Source: Nitrospirota bacterium (lineage in GTDB: Bacteria > Nitrospirota > Thermodesulfovibrionia > Thermodesulfovibrionales > Magnetobacteriaceae). From it: DNA of 48,885 nucleotides. Under the pieces are notes generated by a model. That model did not search any database. It was not told the DNA's origin and saw only the letters and a list, made by a program, of their open reading frames with translations. The position numbers were made by a program, and so were the translations under genes. This document shows, piece after piece, positions 17,707-26,476 of this stretch (its first letter is position 1; every line of letters begins with the position of its first letter). The stretch lies in assembly GCA_015233245.1 (NCBI GenBank), contig JADFYB010000007.1, forward strand, positions 1 to 48,885, written 5' to 3'.

Positions 17707-19218
17707 TTGAAATCTGCTAATAAAATAGTTGATGGCATGAAAACCTACCTGAAAAAGACTTTTAAACGTAATACGACAGAAAGTAAGGCAGCCATAACAG
17801 CCTGCTATATATACGAAAGCGGATTTGATTACTTTAAAATTGGAAAAGACAAGGTTGACAGAGCTCTAAATGGCAGAGTTTCCTTTATAAACAAGATTTT
17901 TGGCAAAAACGTCCTCATAATCGGTAAGGAGCTCTCCTTTTACTTAAGGAGCAAGTATCCGCCCACAGGAGATAAAAACCTGATGGGAATGATTTCAAAT
18001 GAACTGGATGAGCTCTTTCCAATGATCACATCCCCGGCATTTTATTTTCATGTATTTGAAAAACACGAAAACTACGTCCTTGTTGATATATGGGCGTGGG
18101 AAAGCGGGATTTCAGGCCGTATAGCCGATGAATTTCCCTATAACTACACAGTACCTGAGGATGTTTTGTTTAAATCCCCTGATTACGAGATCTCTGTGTT
18201 GCAAAATCATGGAAAAACCTTTCTGATAGCTCACGGACCGGAGGGTTTTGTCGGCACACGAGTGTTTGTCAGAGCTGTCAACCAAAGGGACGTGGAAACG
18301 TTCGTTAGAGGACTTGGAGCAGTAAGAGAGAAAATTAAGCTTATCAGGTTTTTTGTTTCAGAAGCGGCAGCGGGTATTAGTAAAGGGTTTTCGCTTACAA
18401 TTCCTGTTTTGGAAACTGAGCCAAAGGACTATCCGGCAGTCCTTGATAATATAGCCGCCTTTAATCTCAGTCCATTTTTATCGAAACCGTGGTATGCAGG
18501 CATTGACATAGAGTTTGTTATGAGAGTTTCTGCTTATTCCTTTGTCTGTTACATGATTTCAACATACATGTCGCTACACAGACTGGATAACACTGCCACA
18601 GAGCTGCAGAGTAAGATTTCAGAGACAAATAAAAAAGTCTTGCTCTTAGCTGAGGTACAGTCTAAGGACATTACATCAAAAGTGCTGACAGCTCTTGCCA
18701 CTAAAGTGAAGGAGACTATGCCGCCTCTTGAAGTTCTGGATGCGCTTGCACTTGCCTCACCGCAGGGTGACCGGTATCAGCAGATTCAGATAACCAACAG
18801 AAACGTAAATGCCATGATGCTTACAGCTGACCCAGCCTCTGCCATAAAAAGCCTTAGCACTAACCCTGCTGTGGAGTTTGTTCAGTTAGTGGGTGAACCT
18901 CAAAAGGATGCCAAAAACTCATACAAGATAAATCTGAGCATAACTATTGCAGATAAAGATAAACTTGAACAGGCTCTTATGATACAAAAAAACATTGTCA
19001 CAGCCTCGTTGCCTTCTTTAAAAGTTGGAGATAGCAATCTTAACTCAATGAAAGCGCCCTCATCACCTCAGTCTGTGATTAAATCTGATAACAATCTTAA
19101 CTCACTAAAAGCGCCCTCAACCCCTCAACCTGCTATTAAGTCCGATAACAAGGTTAACAACTCACTAAGGACGCCGTCGTCTCCTCAGGTACAGTTTAAA
19201 TCTGGTAAGGAGTTTTAG
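17707..19218 (+). CDS. gspL: GspL-like type II secretion protein with C-terminal tandem repeats
   Basis: Position between gspK and gspM; cytoplasmic actin-like N-half, single TM, fimbrial-assembly-like C-half. Confidence 0.7.
   Translation: MKSANKIVDGMKTYLKKTFKRNTTESKAAITACYIYESGFDYFKIGKDKVDRALNGRVSFINKIFGKNVLIIGKELSFYLRSKYPPTGDKNLMGMISNELDELFPMITSPAFYFHVFEKHENYVLVDIWAWESGISGRIADEFPYNYTVPEDVLFKSPDYEISVLQNHGKTFLIAHGPEGFVGTRVFVRAVNQRDVETFVRGLGAVREKIKLIRFFVSEAAAGISKGFSLTIPVLETEPKDYPAVLDNIAAFNLSPFLSKPWYAGIDIEFVMRVSAYSFVCYMISTYMSLHRLDNTATELQSKISETNKKVLLLAEVQSKDITSKVLTALATKVKETMPPLEVLDALALASPQGDRYQQIQITNRNVNAMMLTADPASAIKSLSTNPAVEFVQLVGEPQKDAKNSYKINLSITIADKDKLEQALMIQKNIVTASLPSLKVGDSNLNSMKAPSSPQSVIKSDNNLNSLKAPSTPQPAIKSDNKVNNSLRTPSSPQVQFKSGKEF
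19030..19203 (+). repeat. Three in-frame tandem repeats (57, 57, 60 bp) within gspL
   Basis: DSNLNSMKAPSSPQSVIKS / DNNLNSLKAPSTPQPAIKS / DNKVNNSLRTPSSPQVQFKS. Confidence 0.9.
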
Positions 19219-19223
19219 CGGAA

Positions 19224-19784
19224 ATGTCTCCGAACATAAAACAAACCGGAGCTGGTATAAGCAAGGACAGGATCCGAAAGATCGGATTTTTTCTGGTAGC
19301 ACTTCTCACAATAGCGCGTTTTGGCATAGTGCCTCTGATAACTGAGGTAGAGAAAAAGAAGTCTGTCATTGAAGACTATAAGGTCACTTACGCCTCTAAA
19401 ATGGAGCTCCTGAAACGCTACATGTCGATAGATATGAACGACTACCCTGAGGTAAATCAGGAGCTATCCCAGCTTGTTTTTCCAAAGGAAAGCAATAAAA
19501 CCTCAGTTCAGACCGATATTGTCAAGTTTTTGACTACAACTGCTGAAGGCAGGCAATTAAACGTGTCAAACTTTCAGATGGTTGAGGGCTCAGAGGGTTC
19601 TGTTATTACAGAGGTTACCGTCATCATTAAACTTAGGGGTAAACCAAAAAAAATTATAGAATTTTTGAGAGAAGTCCAAAATCATAAACCTCTTGTCAGA
19701 ATAAAAAACATTGAACTAAATCAATCCGGTGACACAGAGTATGCAGCTAAAATTGTTGCCTCTGCGTACATCAGAAAACCATAA
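19224..19784 (+). CDS. gspM: GspM/PilO-like type II secretion protein
   Basis: Single N-terminal TM, coiled coil, ferredoxin-like C-half; position after gspL. Confidence 0.7.
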   Translation: MSPNIKQTGAGISKDRIRKIGFFLVALLTIARFGIVPLITEVEKKKSVIEDYKVTYASKMELLKRYMSIDMNDYPEVNQELSQLVFPKESNKTSVQTDIVKFLTTTAEGRQLNVSNFQMVEGSEGSVITEVTVIIKLRGKPKKIIEFLREVQNHKPLVRIKNIELNQSGDTEYAAKIVASAYIRKP

Positions 19785-19795
19785 CTTGACAAATT

Positions 19796-20329
19796 ATGAT
19801 GATAAAAGAATATATTAAGGGTGTAACGAAACATTTCAGAGGGGGTACGGGGATAGTTAAACGTTTGCTTCCCGAACTGAAAAAACACAGAAAGGATGTC
19901 TTTATATTGTTGGCCATGCTCAGTCTGATACCAGTGTTGGTGGTTAAAAAGCCTGATATCAGTTTAATAACCACAGGACATGGCGAAAAAAACAAATATA
20001 TTGACAAAAAAACACTCCTTAAGTTAGTTTCAAACGGGATTGATAAACAATATGTGGGGATCAATGACAGAAATATATTCTCTCAGGATGGCAAATACGA
20101 GGCTGAAGCCCCGCCAAAACCAACAAAGACTTACACACTTGTGGGGATAATCAGGGCCAAGATAATTCAAGTGTTTTTAGTGGATAATCTTGGAGGAACT
20201 TATATCATAAAACAGGGTGATACTCTTGATGACGGAACTGTGGTAGCCAGTGTGGATAACATATCAGTGGTGTTGAAAAATGGAACGGAGGAGAAGAAAT
20301 TGAAGATTTTGACGGTGGAAAAGAAATGA
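19796..20329 (+). CDS. gspC: GspC-like protein (TM plus HR domain)
   Basis: DRNIFSQDGK...TYTLVGIIRAKIIQVFLVDNLGGTYIIKQGDTLDDGTVVASV; directly before the secretin. Confidence 0.75.
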   Translation: MMIKEYIKGVTKHFRGGTGIVKRLLPELKKHRKDVFILLAMLSLIPVLVVKKPDISLITTGHGEKNKYIDKKTLLKLVSNGIDKQYVGINDRNIFSQDGKYEAEAPPKPTKTYTLVGIIRAKIIQVFLVDNLGGTYIIKQGDTLDDGTVVASVDNISVVLKNGTEEKKLKILTVEKK

Positions 20330-22548
20330 AATTAAAATATTTTTTAATTATAATACCTGTATTATTTATGTTTTTGTCCTGCTCGATGTTTTATAAAGCT
20401 ACAAAGACTGAAAACGATTCATTTACCAGTGTTTCAGGTAAAGACAATACAACAGCAGACAACATATCGCGGCGTTCTCCAGGCACTGGCTCTTTGCTTA
20501 ATTTTGACGAAAAGAAAAAAGAGGGAAAGGATGAGGAGATTCCATATCCGGTTTACGAGAAAACCTCATCCGAAAAACTGGCAGCTGCGCTTGAACCTAT
20601 AGATTATAAGAAGCTTGTGACTGAAACAAAACCTGTGATGATAAATGTGGATGGAATGCCGTTAAGCGATTTTATCATATATGCTGTGGGAGATGCCTTA
20701 AAGGTGACCTTTTTCATTGATGAGGCAGTAAAGGCGCTTAAGACCCCTGTTACTATCAGAATGACAAAGGAGCTTCCGCCTGAGACAGTGCTTGAGATTG
20801 TTGTTGAGCAACTTAGACAAAACGGCCTTCTTGTGGGAGCCCGTGGCCCAAGCCTGTACATCCTAAAACCTGCCGCCATTGGAGAGCCCACAGATGTGAA
20901 GTTAGGGCGTGGCCTTGTTGCAAGTTCCGCACGAATTGTTCAGGTGGTTCCACTTAGCTACGTAAACTCTGCAGATATTGTACCCCTCATAGGTGAGCTC
21001 TATAAAACAAGCGCAATTGTTAAGAACTATCACAAGGACAATTCAGTTATTCTTATTGGCACGGCTGCCTCAATGAAGGACATATTAAACTTCATAGAGG
21101 TTTTGGACGTACCGTACTTGAATAAGAAAAAAATCATGCTCATGAAACTTGTTTATTGGAAACCAGAGGAGTTCGTAACCCAGATGGCCTCAATTCTGGC
21201 AGGTACCGGAGTCACAGTATCATTAGACCCTAAGATGCCTGGCGTTACGTTTATTCCGATTAAGTTTTTAAACAGCGTACTTGCCATAAGTCCTGATGAC
21301 ACCTCAATGGAGTTGGTGATGAAGTGGAAAAATCGCCTTGATACCTCAGAATCGGCAGGGGCAGAAGAAAAAATTTACGTTTATACCCCCCGGTTTTCAA
21401 TGGCGTCCGAACTGGTTGACTCCATACAGAGGCTTTATGGTTTAAAAACCGGCGTTACACAGCCAAAAAGTAAAACAACCACAGGTGGGCTGCCCTCATC
21501 CTCGTCAAAGCCAGCTGCCGGGAAATCTCAAACTGACGGTGAATTCGCGGTGCCTGCGGCGCTACCCAAAACTGCGGCTACGGCTTCAACAGGGCTTTTA
21601 CCTACAGCACCGGGAGCAGTGGCACCAGAGGTTCCCGGCCTTAAGATAACTGCTGACGATAAAAGAAACGCTGTGCTAATGATGGCATCTCCGTCTATGT
21701 ACCGAACACTGCTGGGTCTCCTTAAGGAGCTTGACACCCCGCCCAGACAGGTGTCAATAGAGGCAACGGTTGCCGAGTTGACTCTTGACGATGAAAACAA
21801 TATGGGCTTTGAGTGGTACCTTGCCGGCAGGATGCTGGGTAACGTGCTTGGAAGTAAATATATTGGACCTTATACATTGGGCACCCTCGGCAACCTTGGA
21901 GTAAGCAGCGGTACAGGCTTGTCTTATTCTTTCACTGCTGACACTGGCAACCTGCAAGCGCTTATAAGTATGTTGGCAAAAGACAAAAAGGTTGAAATCC
22001 TCTCTAAGCCACACCTTATGGTACTTGACAACGAGGAGGCGACAATTCAGGTAGGAAATGAGGTTCCTGTTATAACAAGCGAGGTATCCAGCACAGACCT
22101 AACCTCAACCTCTTCAACGACTCCCAGCGTGTTAAGGAATGTCCAGTACCGGAGCACTGGAGTGATCCTGACTTTAAAACCGACTATAAATTCCGAGGGC
22201 CTTGTCACAGTTGATGTCAATCAGGAGGTAAGCGAGGCTGATACTAACACTACGTCAAGCATAGACTCCCCTTTGATTCTTAAACGGTCAATACATACAA
22301 AAGTAGTGGTTTCTGACGGAAATACAGTAGTGCTTGGCGGTATGAGATCGAAGTCGAGATCACACTCTGTAACTAAGATACCGTTTTTAGGGGATATTCC
22401 TATACTGGGATATTTATTTAAGGCAGATTCAGCAAGCGAGATAAAAACTGAATTGATAATCCTTATAACACCTAAAATAATTCATAATACCGAGGATGCT
22501 ACATCGGTTACTAAAGAATTAAGGGAGGGTTTAGGCTGGTTTCACTAA
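20326..22548 (+). CDS. gspD: Type II secretion secretin GspD
   Basis: N-domains; VEILSKPHLMVLDNEEATIQVGNEVPV; STGVILTLKPTIN; VVLGGMRSKSRSHSVTKIPFLGDIPILGYLF. Confidence 0.95.
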   Translation: MKLKYFLIIIPVLFMFLSCSMFYKATKTENDSFTSVSGKDNTTADNISRRSPGTGSLLNFDEKKKEGKDEEIPYPVYEKTSSEKLAAALEPIDYKKLVTETKPVMINVDGMPLSDFIIYAVGDALKVTFFIDEAVKALKTPVTIRMTKELPPETVLEIVVEQLRQNGLLVGARGPSLYILKPAAIGEPTDVKLGRGLVASSARIVQVVPLSYVNSADIVPLIGELYKTSAIVKNYHKDNSVILIGTAASMKDILNFIEVLDVPYLNKKKIMLMKLVYWKPEEFVTQMASILAGTGVTVSLDPKMPGVTFIPIKFLNSVLAISPDDTSMELVMKWKNRLDTSESAGAEEKIYVYTPRFSMASELVDSIQRLYGLKTGVTQPKSKTTTGGLPSSSSKPAAGKSQTDGEFAVPAALPKTAATASTGLLPTAPGAVAPEVPGLKITADDKRNAVLMMASPSMYRTLLGLLKELDTPPRQVSIEATVAELTLDDENNMGFEWYLAGRMLGNVLGSKYIGPYTLGTLGNLGVSSGTGLSYSFTADTGNLQALISMLAKDKKVEILSKPHLMVLDNEEATIQVGNEVPVITSEVSSTDLTSTSSTTPSVLRNVQYRSTGVILTLKPTINSEGLVTVDVNQEVSEADTNTTSSIDSPLILKRSIHTKVVVSDGNTVVLGGMRSKSRSHSVTKIPFLGDIPILGYLFKADSASEIKTELIILITPKIIHNTEDATSVTKELREGLGWFH

Positions 22549-22780
22549 ATTAATTAAAATATACTTAAGTTTTTGAATTTATATACCGATAATATGATTA
22601 AAAACAACGGGTCGGGCAGGAGTCCGCAAAGGAGGTGGATTGGAACTAAGGGACAGAGAGCCGGGCGCAGGATGCTAAAGATTTATCATACAGGATGTGT
22701 GGGGCCGGTGTTAACAAGGTAGATTGTTTGCGTTAAAACGTTGTAGTATTATAGAGTTTTGGGCAAAGATTTTAAGTCTG

Positions 22781-22809
22781 TTGACATTGGAGGCAACAAG
22801 TGTTATTAT
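22781..22809 (+). promoter_or_regulatory. Candidate sigma70 promoter TTGACA-N17-TATTAT
   Basis: -35 at 22781-22786 is exact consensus, 17-bp spacer, -10 TATTAT at 22804-22809; ~150 bp upstream of the first secreted-protein gene. Confidence 0.75.
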
Positions 22810-22961
22810 TTAAAGTGCGTTGTCAGGGAGAGCTCTGAACGCTGGATGATTTTAAAACGTAAATATATAGAAAGGGGGTGTGGAGGGCAGACTTTTTGAA
22901 GGGAACTGCGTAGCAGGTTTTTTTATTCACTTATATAGAAAAAAATAGTAAGGAGGATGTA

Positions 22962-23582
22962 ATGAAAAAGAGATTGGTATTAGTTTTTTTACTGGCTCTT
23001 GTTTTAACCGTGTTTGTTATAAAGGTTGGCACATATACAGCAACTGCTGCTGACAACGTAACTTACACATTGCCGTTCATTGGTGTTTCCACAAATAACG
23101 TGGTCTATTGCTGGGCATCAAACATGTCAAATGATAATGTGACAGTTTGGGTCTCTACGATGGCTAATACTCTAACCTCGGCACCGCCTGACCAGGTCAA
23201 CTATCAGCTTGGCGGTATGATTATCTATGCAAAACAGTCAAATATGATAACTTTTACGGGAGCAACGACAACATTGGGTTCGGCTGTAGCTGACTTGTCA
23301 CAGCAAGTAGGAACAAACCCAGCTACCTTATTTGGGGCAGCTCTTACATTCATAGGTAGTTATAACGGCGTAACCACAACGATAATAACTGCAGGACCAA
23401 ACACAGTTTTTGGACCGCAGGTTACTACGACTATGAGTACGAACGGCTTGCCAACCGTGCCACTTAGCTGCTTAAATATGGGACTTGCTTGCTACCAGGG
23501 TACCACATCACCTAAACGTAACTTAGTTGGCTACTCTTGTATGGACAGTATTAATACGTATATCAATCCAATTAGTTACTAA
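22962..23582 (+). CDS. Secreted Ser/Thr-rich protein, paralog A, unknown function
   Basis: Signal peptide MKKRLVLVFLLALVLTVFVIKVGTYTATAA; AAGGAGG RBS; shares motifs with the next gene. Confidence 0.85.
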   Translation: MKKRLVLVFLLALVLTVFVIKVGTYTATAADNVTYTLPFIGVSTNNVVYCWASNMSNDNVTVWVSTMANTLTSAPPDQVNYQLGGMIIYAKQSNMITFTGATTTLGSAVADLSQQVGTNPATLFGAALTFIGSYNGVTTTIITAGPNTVFGPQVTTTMSTNGLPTVPLSCLNMGLACYQGTTSPKRNLVGYSCMDSINTYINPISY

Positions 23583-23601
23583 GGTGAAGGAGGAAACTAT
23601 G

Positions 23602-24339
23602 ATGAAGAAAAGATTTATATATTTTCTGGCTCTTCTGCTGGTAATAACCGCAGTGGCTGCTAATGAAAGCAGTAAAAGCGTTATGGCTATGGATAATGTT
23701 TCATACATAATGCCGTTTTTGCACACTAGCTCCAATAATGTTGTGTATTGCATTGCCTCTAATATGTCATCAGATAATGCAACTGTCAATGTAACTGTAA
23801 TGTCAAATCAAACAGGATACACTTTGGCCTGGAGCCCTGTATCTGTCTCAGGAACTCTGTATGCCAGAAATACGATGATGCTTACTTTCTCAGGAACAAA
23901 TGTCACATCTAGCACAGGTGGATCCGGAGATATAAGCAGCTTTGTTACAGCAGATGCCCAAGCTTATGGTGCTATTATTAATTTCTCCGGCTCAAACGTT
24001 CAAACCTCTACATCGGGAGTATGGTATTTGGCTCCTACCTGTGATACACAAATAACCATGGGAAAAGCCTGTGGCAGTGGCAGCCCTGATAGCAACTCTG
24101 ATAAGGGTGGAACTGTTCAACGGGGTGTCACAGCGCTGCCACGTTATACTTTCGGGCGAAGCAATCGTTTGGTAGGAACAACTTTATATGATGTGTATAA
24201 TGGCCGGACGACTGTACCTTTGACTTGTCAGACTCTTCAGATGGCATGTTTCCAGGGTACAACCAGCCCTAAGAGAAATCTCGTTGGTTACATGTGTATG
24301 GATACCATCAATTCCATGTATCCTCCACGCGGTTTATAA
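23602..24339 (+). CDS. Secreted Ser/Thr-rich protein, paralog B, unknown function
   Basis: Start placed at the MKKRFIYFLALLLVITAVAANES signal peptide after GAAGGAGG (ORF track starts at 23527); shares DNVxYxxPF...NNVVYCxASNMSxDN and ACxQGTTSPKRNLVGYxCMDxIN with paralog A. Confidence 0.85.
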   Translation: MKKRFIYFLALLLVITAVAANESSKSVMAMDNVSYIMPFLHTSSNNVVYCIASNMSSDNATVNVTVMSNQTGYTLAWSPVSVSGTLYARNTMMLTFSGTNVTSSTGGSGDISSFVTADAQAYGAIINFSGSNVQTSTSGVWYLAPTCDTQITMGKACGSGSPDSNSDKGGTVQRGVTALPRYTFGRSNRLVGTTLYDVYNGRTTVPLTCQTLQMACFQGTTSPKRNLVGYMCMDTINSMYPPRGL

Positions 24340-24351
24340 TTTTTGATGCAG

Positions 24352-24373
24352 GGCAGGCCTGAAAAGGCCTGCC
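24352..24373 (+). terminator. Hairpin terminator GGCAGGCCT-GAAA-AGGCCTGCC followed by TTACTTTT
   Basis: Perfect 9-bp GC-rich stem with GAAA tetraloop right after paralog B. Confidence 0.85.
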
Positions 24374-24399
24374 TTACTTTTCACCGCTTATCAAACGTT

Positions 24400-26472
24400 A
24401 TGAAATTCACTCATTTCCTTCCTAAAAGTGAGTTTTTTTTTAGAGTGTTGTATCCTTTATTAATAGTTTTATTTGCACTATTAACATATTCCAATACGCT
24501 TAACTGTCCTTTTATCTTTGACGACGATGCTATCAGAAAAGGGACCTCGCTTCCAACTCTGCTTGACCCCAGATTTTTAGTGAATCTCTCTTTCTTACTC
24601 AATTACAAACTTAACTATCTCAGCGTTAAAGGCTACCATGTTTTTAATATTATTATCCATGTAATAAATGGGCTCTTAATATATTCCCTTATTTCGCTTA
24701 TTAGCAAGATTGAAGCAAATGAAAAAAACTACGGTTCTTGTCACAATAATACGCTGGCATTTTTTATTTCCTTAATTTTTATTACCCATCCTATAGAGTT
24801 GTTTGCCGTGACTTATGTTGTGCAAAGAGCTGCTTCAATGGCTGCTATGTTTTATCTGCTAACACTTATTTTCTATGTAAAATTCCGAATCTCACAAAGT
24901 ACTGCTTTAGGAACAAAGAAATTTTACGCATTGTCGTTGCTATTTACTGTTATGGCTGCAAAAACCAAGGAAATCACCATTACATTACCCGTTATGCTTG
25001 CAATGTGTGAGTTTGTTTTTTTTGACGGTAGCATCAAAAAAAGGCTGGCTTTTGTGCTTCCTTTTTTTTTGATGATACCACTAATCATCATTCAGGTAAA
25101 TGCAGTTGGAGTTGATCTTGTTTTCAGTGAACCGCAAAGTAAAATCTATGCACATTCCTCTGTTTCAGGCGCCATTGCTAAATCCCCACTTATTGCCAGT
25201 AACCGTTGGGAGTACCTCTTTACGCAGTTTAAGGTTATAACGACATACCTTCGAATGCTTTTTTATCCCCAGAACCTCACACTTATACATTATTTTACAG
25301 TGTCAAAAACATTTTTTGAACCAAAGGTGATTTTGTCTTTTCTACTACTGCTGACTTTATTTTCATTTGGGGCATATTTTGTATTCATTGACAACAAGAA
25401 AAGCAAATTAACCGGATTTGGTTTGATATGGTTTTTTGTGACCATATCCCCGCAGTCAAGCATAGTGCCAATTCAGGGGTGGATGATTTTCGAGTACAGG
25501 GCATATTTAGCCTCAGTAGGTATTTATATAGCTGTTATTGTGACAGTTTTTGAACTTTTAAAGACTCATTATAGGATTGTTTATATGTTGATGCTGTCGC
25601 TTTTTATTTTACTTACAATTTTGACTTATAACAACAACAAAATCTGGATAACTGAGATATCCATGTGGGAAAGAAATGTGAAAGTGGAGCCGCTGCATCC
25701 TGTCCCACACATAAACCTTGGAAGCGCTTACTTTGCTGCTAAAAGATATGACGCTGCTATAGCACAATTTAAACTTGCGATAGATTTGAGTCCTAACACG
25801 GCTGAAGCCTATAATGATCTTGGGTTAGTGTATGAACGTAAGGGGCTCTTTAAGGAGGCTCTGGAGAAATTTAAATACGCAATGAGTCTTGACCGCTCTT
25901 ATGCCTCCCCTGTCGTTAACCTTGGTATGATGTATATGACAAGAGGAATGAATGAGCAAGCTTTGGAGGAGTTTAAGGCAGCTTTAGAAATCAACCGCTC
26001 TAATCCCGGCGCTCATATCAATCTCGGAGCACTTTACGCAAAAATGGGGCAAAAGGAAAAAGCAATAGAGGAATTTAAGAGAGTAATCGTTACCAATCCA
26101 AATATAGTTGAGCCATATGTTAACCTTGCAGCACTGTATGCAGAGCAGGGACTTAGTGCTTTAGCAGAGGATAATCTGAAAAAGGCCATGAAGGTTGATC
26201 CATACTTCTCGGACACATATAACATAATGGGCACAATATACGAGGAAAGAGGAGCTTTTAATGAGGCTTCTGCCAATTATCAAAAAGCAATCCGATATAA
26301 TAATGACAATATAAATGCCCGCCGCAATCTTGCAGTGATTTATCTAAAACAGGGATTGATAAGCGATGCTGCTAATCAGTACCGCTATATTTTAAGCGTA
26401 GCACCGGATGACGTTGAAGCAAAGGGATCACTATTTTCAATACAACGGCAGTTAAACGGGCAGAGGCCTTAA
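24400..26472 (+). CDS. Multi-TM TMTC/PMT-like glycosyltransferase with C-terminal TPRs, copy 1
   Basis: NCPFIFDDD acidic loop after TM1, GYHVFNIIIHVING, PQSSIVPIQGWMIFEYRAYL; then ~6 TPRs (AEAYNDLGLVYERKGLFKEALEKFKYA etc.). Start moved from 24343, which lies in the terminator. Confidence 0.82.
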   Translation: MKFTHFLPKSEFFFRVLYPLLIVLFALLTYSNTLNCPFIFDDDAIRKGTSLPTLLDPRFLVNLSFLLNYKLNYLSVKGYHVFNIIIHVINGLLIYSLISLISKIEANEKNYGSCHNNTLAFFISLIFITHPIELFAVTYVVQRAASMAAMFYLLTLIFYVKFRISQSTALGTKKFYALSLLFTVMAAKTKEITITLPVMLAMCEFVFFDGSIKKRLAFVLPFFLMIPLIIIQVNAVGVDLVFSEPQSKIYAHSSVSGAIAKSPLIASNRWEYLFTQFKVITTYLRMLFYPQNLTLIHYFTVSKTFFEPKVILSFLLLLTLFSFGAYFVFIDNKKSKLTGFGLIWFFVTISPQSSIVPIQGWMIFEYRAYLASVGIYIAVIVTVFELLKTHYRIVYMLMLSLFILLTILTYNNNKIWITEISMWERNVKVEPLHPVPHINLGSAYFAAKRYDAAIAQFKLAIDLSPNTAEAYNDLGLVYERKGLFKEALEKFKYAMSLDRSYASPVVNLGMMYMTRGMNEQALEEFKAALEINRSNPGAHINLGALYAKMGQKEKAIEEFKRVIVTNPNIVEPYVNLAALYAEQGLSALAEDNLKKAMKVDPYFSDTYNIMGTIYEERGAFNEASANYQKAIRYNNDNINARRNLAVIYLKQGLISDAANQYRYILSVAPDDVEAKGSLFSIQRQLNGQRP

Positions 26473-26476
26473 GTTA

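Noticed and set aside
22605-22740. c-di-GMP-I (GEMM) or cobalamin riboswitch
   Set aside because: Only short fragments resemble consensus; the expected stem architecture could not be drawn by hand. Kept only as a low-confidence structured-leader note.
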